The position numbers were made by a program, and so were the translations under genes. The notes under the pieces were generated by a model. That model worked only from the letters and a program-made list of their open reading frames with translations. It had not been told where the DNA came from and did not search any database. A DNA stretch of 64,000 nucleotides from Paludibacterium yongneupense DSM 18731 (GTDB taxonomy: Bacteria > Pseudomonadota > Gammaproteobacteria > Burkholderiales > Chromobacteriaceae). Below, piece after piece: positions 61,390-64,000 of this stretch; the first letter of the stretch is position 1; each line of letters begins with the position of its first letter. The stretch lies in the NCBI RefSeq assembly GCF_000422925.1, contig NZ_AUGZ01000004.1, positions 248,001 through 312,000 of the forward strand, given 5' to 3'.

Positions 61390-61840
61390 GGGCAAGCGCG
61401 TATTGCTGGCCGAGGACGATGCGATCAATCAGGAGGTCGCGCGGCTGATACTGCAAGCGGCCGGACTCGAGGTCGACATCGCCCACGATGGCGCGCAGGC
61501 GCTGCGCATGGCCGGTGATACCGGCTATGCCGCCATTCTGATGGACATGCAGATGCCCGAGCTCGATGGTCTGGCGGCCACCCGGGCCATACGCGGGCTC
61601 GCCGGCTGCGCGGAGGTGCCCATCATCGCCATGACGGCCAATGCCTTTACCGAGGATCGCGAGAAATGCCTGGCAGCCGGCATGAATGATTTCATCAGCA
61701 AACCGGTCGACCCCGACGTCTTGTACGAGACCCTGGTGCGCTGGTTCGAGCGTGCTTCCGTCCGGACGCTGGACGGCCTTTCGCACGGCCCCCGTGCCGA
61801 GGAGGGCACGGACGGGCCAGCGCCCAGGCAGCCGGTATGA
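61262..61840 (+). CDS. Receiver-domain part of the hybrid kinase, in the shifted frame
   Basis: Open frame of 192 residues starting at GTG 61262 ([20 protein letters not shown]), which is the normal end of a histidine-kinase ATPase domain, followed by a complete response-regulator receiver: [20 protein letters not shown], phospho-acceptor Asp in [24 protein letters not shown] and the Lys in [14 protein letters not shown]. It has no ribosome binding site of its own. I read it as the C-terminal third of the kinase above rather than a separate gene; it would be expressed only if the G tract length changes, by slippage, or if the extra G is a sequence error. Confidence 0.8.
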   Translation: MDSAPGQGSRFWLTVRLERAAAVCADVDRPAGAAEAILQREHRGKRVLLAEDDAINQEVARLILQAAGLEVDIAHDGAQALRMAGDTGYAAILMDMQMPELDGLAATRAIRGLAGCAEVPIIAMTANAFTEDREKCLAAGMNDFISKPVDPDVLYETLVRWFERASVRTLDGLSHGPRAEEGTDGPAPRQPV

Positions 61841-61917
61841 GATGAGTCATGGCAGTCTCGGCGGCGAACGGGATATCATCCACGATTTACAGAATCGATA
61901 ACACAGAAGGTCTCGAC

Positions 61918-62781
61918 ATGGCGGTAACCCAATCTTCGCTTCTTAGCGCGGCCGACCGCGAGCAACTGCTGAAAAATCTGGTCATCCCGCCGCGCCCGGT
62001 CGTGCTCGACAGCCTGATGAAGCTGCGCAATGATCCCGGCGTCAACATGCAGAAAATCGGGCAGCTCATCGCCTCCGACCTCGCGCTTTCGGCGGCCGTG
62101 CTCAAGGCTGCCAACAGCCCGCTGATCAGCCGCGGGCGGCGCATTGCCTCGGTTGCGCAGGCGATCAATCTGCTGGGGGTCAAGAATGTAGTGAACCTGG
62201 TCAGCGGGCTGGTATTACGCACGCGCCTGACCAGCGATATGCCGAACAGCATCGAGCAATTCTGGGAGCGGGCCATGCTGGTCACCATGATCAGCACGGC
62301 GCTGGCCCAGCATCTGCGTCATGAACCGGAAGACTGCGCAAGCTATGCCTTGTTTCATGGCTGCGGCATCGCCCTGATGCTGATGCGCTATCCCAGCTAT
62401 GAGCGCACGCTGGGGTTGATCGAAATGGCCAGCGACGACCGTATTTCGCGGGTTGAGAACGAGATCCACGGAACCAGCCACGATATCGTCGGCTACCTGG
62501 TCGGGACGGCCTGGAATATGCCTGAGTCGTTTTGCCAGATGATTCTGCTGCAGCACGATGCGGCGGTGTTCGATTCGAACTCGGAGCTGCCGCTCAGCCC
62601 GGAGGCGCGCTATACGATGGCGGTTGCCCGGGCGGCGACCCATGTCTGGCGAACCTTGATCCCGGGCAATCGCGATGCCGGCTGGGACGCGCTGCGCGCC
62701 CCCGTGCTCGGCTTGCTCGGCATTGGCCACGATGAGTTCGAAGACTGGTGCGATCGCATGCACGAGCGACTCGCAGGCTGA
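61918..62781 (+). CDS. HDOD-domain signalling protein
   Basis: 287 residues; ATG 61918 with AGAAGG 6 bases upstream (ATG 61849 is an in-frame alternative). HDOD domain: LKNLVIPPRPVVLDSLMKLR, IGQLIASDLALSAAVLKAAN and SVAQAINLLGVKNVVNLVSG, then FWERAMLVTMISTALAQHL. The HD-like metal residues are not conserved in the usual way for an enzyme, as in other HDOD proteins. Such proteins commonly act in chemotaxis, motility or c-di-GMP networks. It follows the hybrid kinase directly and may be co-transcribed. Confidence 0.9.
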   Translation: MAVTQSSLLSAADREQLLKNLVIPPRPVVLDSLMKLRNDPGVNMQKIGQLIASDLALSAAVLKAANSPLISRGRRIASVAQAINLLGVKNVVNLVSGLVLRTRLTSDMPNSIEQFWERAMLVTMISTALAQHLRHEPEDCASYALFHGCGIALMLMRYPSYERTLGLIEMASDDRISRVENEIHGTSHDIVGYLVGTAWNMPESFCQMILLQHDAAVFDSNSELPLSPEARYTMAVARAATHVWRTLIPGNRDAGWDALRAPVLGLLGIGHDEFEDWCDRMHERLAG

Positions 62782-62800
62782 TCTTTTTTCGTGATACCGG

Positions 62801-62834
62801 CGGCCCCGGCAGACCTTCGCGTCTGCCGGGGCCG
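62801..62834 (+). terminator. Hairpin after the HDOD gene
   Basis: A perfect 14-bp stem (62801-62814 with 62821-62834) with a 6-base loop CTTCGC lies 20 bases past the HDOD stop. Only a short CTTTG follows, so the T tract is weak. Confidence 0.55.
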
Positions 62835-63151
62835 CTTTGCATTCGGCCGCCGCAATCGCGATTTTTTACAAAAACGAACGTTTTGCGCGTCATTGTAATG
62901 ATATTTTCGTTTTATAAGATTAACTTACGTTTTTTTTTGATTTATATTTTCATTGTTTAGCATTACGACTTGATATGTTTATTGCTAACATCGCTTAAAA
63001 CAGTAATTAGAATTGATAACGACTCATTTCGGCATGAATTCGAAAGGTCGTCGGTTTTGTTGAATAACGAACAATCTCATCTATCGGGAAGTGGCATGGC
63101 GCAGGGGCTGTGCCTGGCCGCACTCGATACGGACCGGACGGGGAGCAGGTG
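62835..63151. other. AT-rich leader region before the cellulose synthase gene
   Basis: 317 bases without a clear gene. From about 62860 to 63070 the sequence is much richer in A and T than any other part of the window, with several T runs. It probably holds the bcs promoter and regulator sites. A short frame in its second half (ATG 63096 ending GSR, or up to 60 codons from 62970) stops with TGA overlapping the bcsA ATG (GTGATG), so a coupled leader peptide is possible but not recognised. Confidence 0.5.
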
Positions 63152-64000
63152 ATGTTTGCGCTTCAATCGCGTGTGGCATGCGCATTGCGTTTCGCTTTAA
63201 AGCGGCGCAGCACGCTCCTCTGCGCCTGGTTTTGCTGCCTCGGCCTTCTGCTGTTCCTGGCCAGCGTTCCGCTTTCGCTCAGCATTCAGATCCAGTTCGG
63301 CTGGGGCGTCGTGGCACTGTTGCTGGTGTTGCGCCTGACGGGCGCCGCCCGGCGCTGGCGCCTGTTCTTCCTCTTGCTGTGCTGTCAACTGACGTTGCGC
63401 TATGTGTACTGGCGCACGACATCGACACTCGGCTATAACGGTCCCTTCGATTTGCTCGCCGCCGTACTGCTCTACCTGGCCGAGCTGTACGGGATCGTGG
63501 TGGCGCTGCTCGGTATTTTCGTCAACGTCGCGCCGGTCAGGCGCGAGCCCGTGCCTTTGCCGGCGGACCGATCGCAATGGCCGACGGTCGATATCCTGAT
63601 CCCCAGCTATAACGAACCGCTGGACATGCTGGATATCACGCTGCGCGCGGCGCTGAACATTCGTTATCCGCGCGACCGTTTTCACGTTTATCTGCTGGAC
63701 GATGGCGGTACGGTGCAGAAGCGCGCGCAGGCGGATCCGCTCAAGGCCGCAGAGGCGTGGAGCCGCCATCGCGCCTTGCAGGAACTGACTGCCCGGCTCG
63801 GCGCCCGCTATCTGACCCGCGAGCGCAACGAACATGCCAAGGCCGGTAATATCAATGCCGCGCTCGCCCATGTATCGAGCGATCTGGTCGCGATTCTCGA
63901 CGCCGATCATGTGCCGACCGTGGATTTTCTGGAAAAGACGACCGGTTTCTTTCTCGCCGACGAAAAAATGTTTCTGGTGCAGACTCCGCACTTTTTTATC
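63152..64000 (+). CDS. bcsA: Cellulose synthase catalytic subunit BcsA, N-terminal part (cut by window edge)
   Basis: 283 residues are present. Four or so hydrophobic segments (21-40, 50-62, 70-82, 100-125) are followed by the family 2 glycosyltransferase domain: VDILIPSYNEPLDML, YLLDDGGTVQK (first Asp, 183-186), NEHAKAGNINAAL, AILDADHVPTVDFL (DxD at 250-252) and FLVQTPHFF. The enzyme polymerises UDP-glucose at the inner membrane and is normally activated by c-di-GMP bound to a C-terminal PilZ domain outside this window. GGGAGCAGG precedes ATG 63152. Confidence 0.95.
   Translation, partial: MFALQSRVACALRFALKRRSTLLCAWFCCLGLLLFLASVPLSLSIQIQFGWGVVALLLVLRLTGAARRWRLFFLLLCCQLTLRYVYWRTTSTLGYNGPFDLLAAVLLYLAELYGIVVALLGIFVNVAPVRREPVPLPADRSQWPTVDILIPSYNEPLDMLDITLRAALNIRYPRDRFHVYLLDDGGTVQKRAQADPLKAAEAWSRHRALQELTARLGARYLTRERNEHAKAGNINAALAHVSSDLVAILDADHVPTVDFLEKTTGFFLADEKMFLVQTPHFFI

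Overview
The window is a gene-dense, GC-rich chromosomal segment of a proteobacterium. It has short intergenic gaps, many ATGA/TGATG stop-start overlaps, and no tRNA, rRNA, insertion sequence, phage gene or CRISPR array that I can see. The gene content (UPF0114 membrane protein, LysR/LacI regulators, PuuD-type urate oxidation, MsrPQ, PadC, a cobalamin-riboswitch operon, Bcs cellulose synthase) fits a free-living betaproteobacterium, possibly Neisseriales/Chromobacteriaceae-like. The taxon is inferred from gene content only.

Layout. 1-4.3 kb: a truncated chemoreceptor, a small Cys-rich protein and two diguanylate cyclases. 4.5-10.8 kb: an MFS transporter, the fluoride pair DUF190-crcB, a LysR regulator divergent from padC plus an esterase, and the msrPQ methionine-sulfoxide repair pair. 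10.9-14.1 kb: an HTH-fused citrate-synthase-like protein divergent from an unusual two-part family III CoA-transferase, then a small unknown gene. 14.2-34.7 kb: the cobalamin region. A 14-gene minus-strand operon (hoxN, 2Fe-2S ferredoxin, cobN, chlID, cbiE, cbiX-cbiC, cbiD, cobI, cobM, cbiG, cobJ-cobK, cobW, cobO, cobB) lies behind one cobalamin riboswitch. cobC sits just upstream of the riboswitch and cobQ is divergent from cobC. 35-37.6 kb: a nucleoside deaminase, a BMP-family binding protein and UPF0114. 37.7-41.4 kb: a LacI-controlled transporter/aldolase operon with a clear operator. 41.5-52.4 kb: a purine catabolism block (puuD, uraH, uraD, LysR, xdhABC, puuE, alc, allA) that can carry hypoxanthine/xanthine to glyoxylate and urea. 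52.4-58.6 kb: a DsbA-like oxidoreductase, a secreted MBL-fold protein with a LysR regulator, an aldo/keto reductase, a secreted alpha-amylase and a zinc-ribbon membrane protein. 58.8-64 kb: a multi-PAS hybrid histidine kinase interrupted at a 10-G tract, an HDOD protein and the start of bcsA.

How the genes connect. The cobalamin genes mix early-cobalt (anaerobic) marker enzymes (CbiX, CbiD, CbiG) with a CobN plus ChlI/ChlD-type chelatase, and contain three gene fusions (CobJ-CobK, CbiX-CbiC, ChlI-ChlD). The two GGDEF proteins at one end and the c-di-GMP-activated cellulose synthase at the other are functionally related classes, but no direct link is visible. The observations I rate highest are the poly-G frameshift that separates a histidine kinase from its receiver, the dual chelatase make-up of the riboswitch operon, and the DNA-binding citrate-synthase/permuted CoA-transferase pair. 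I did not find a clearly new defence or mobile system.
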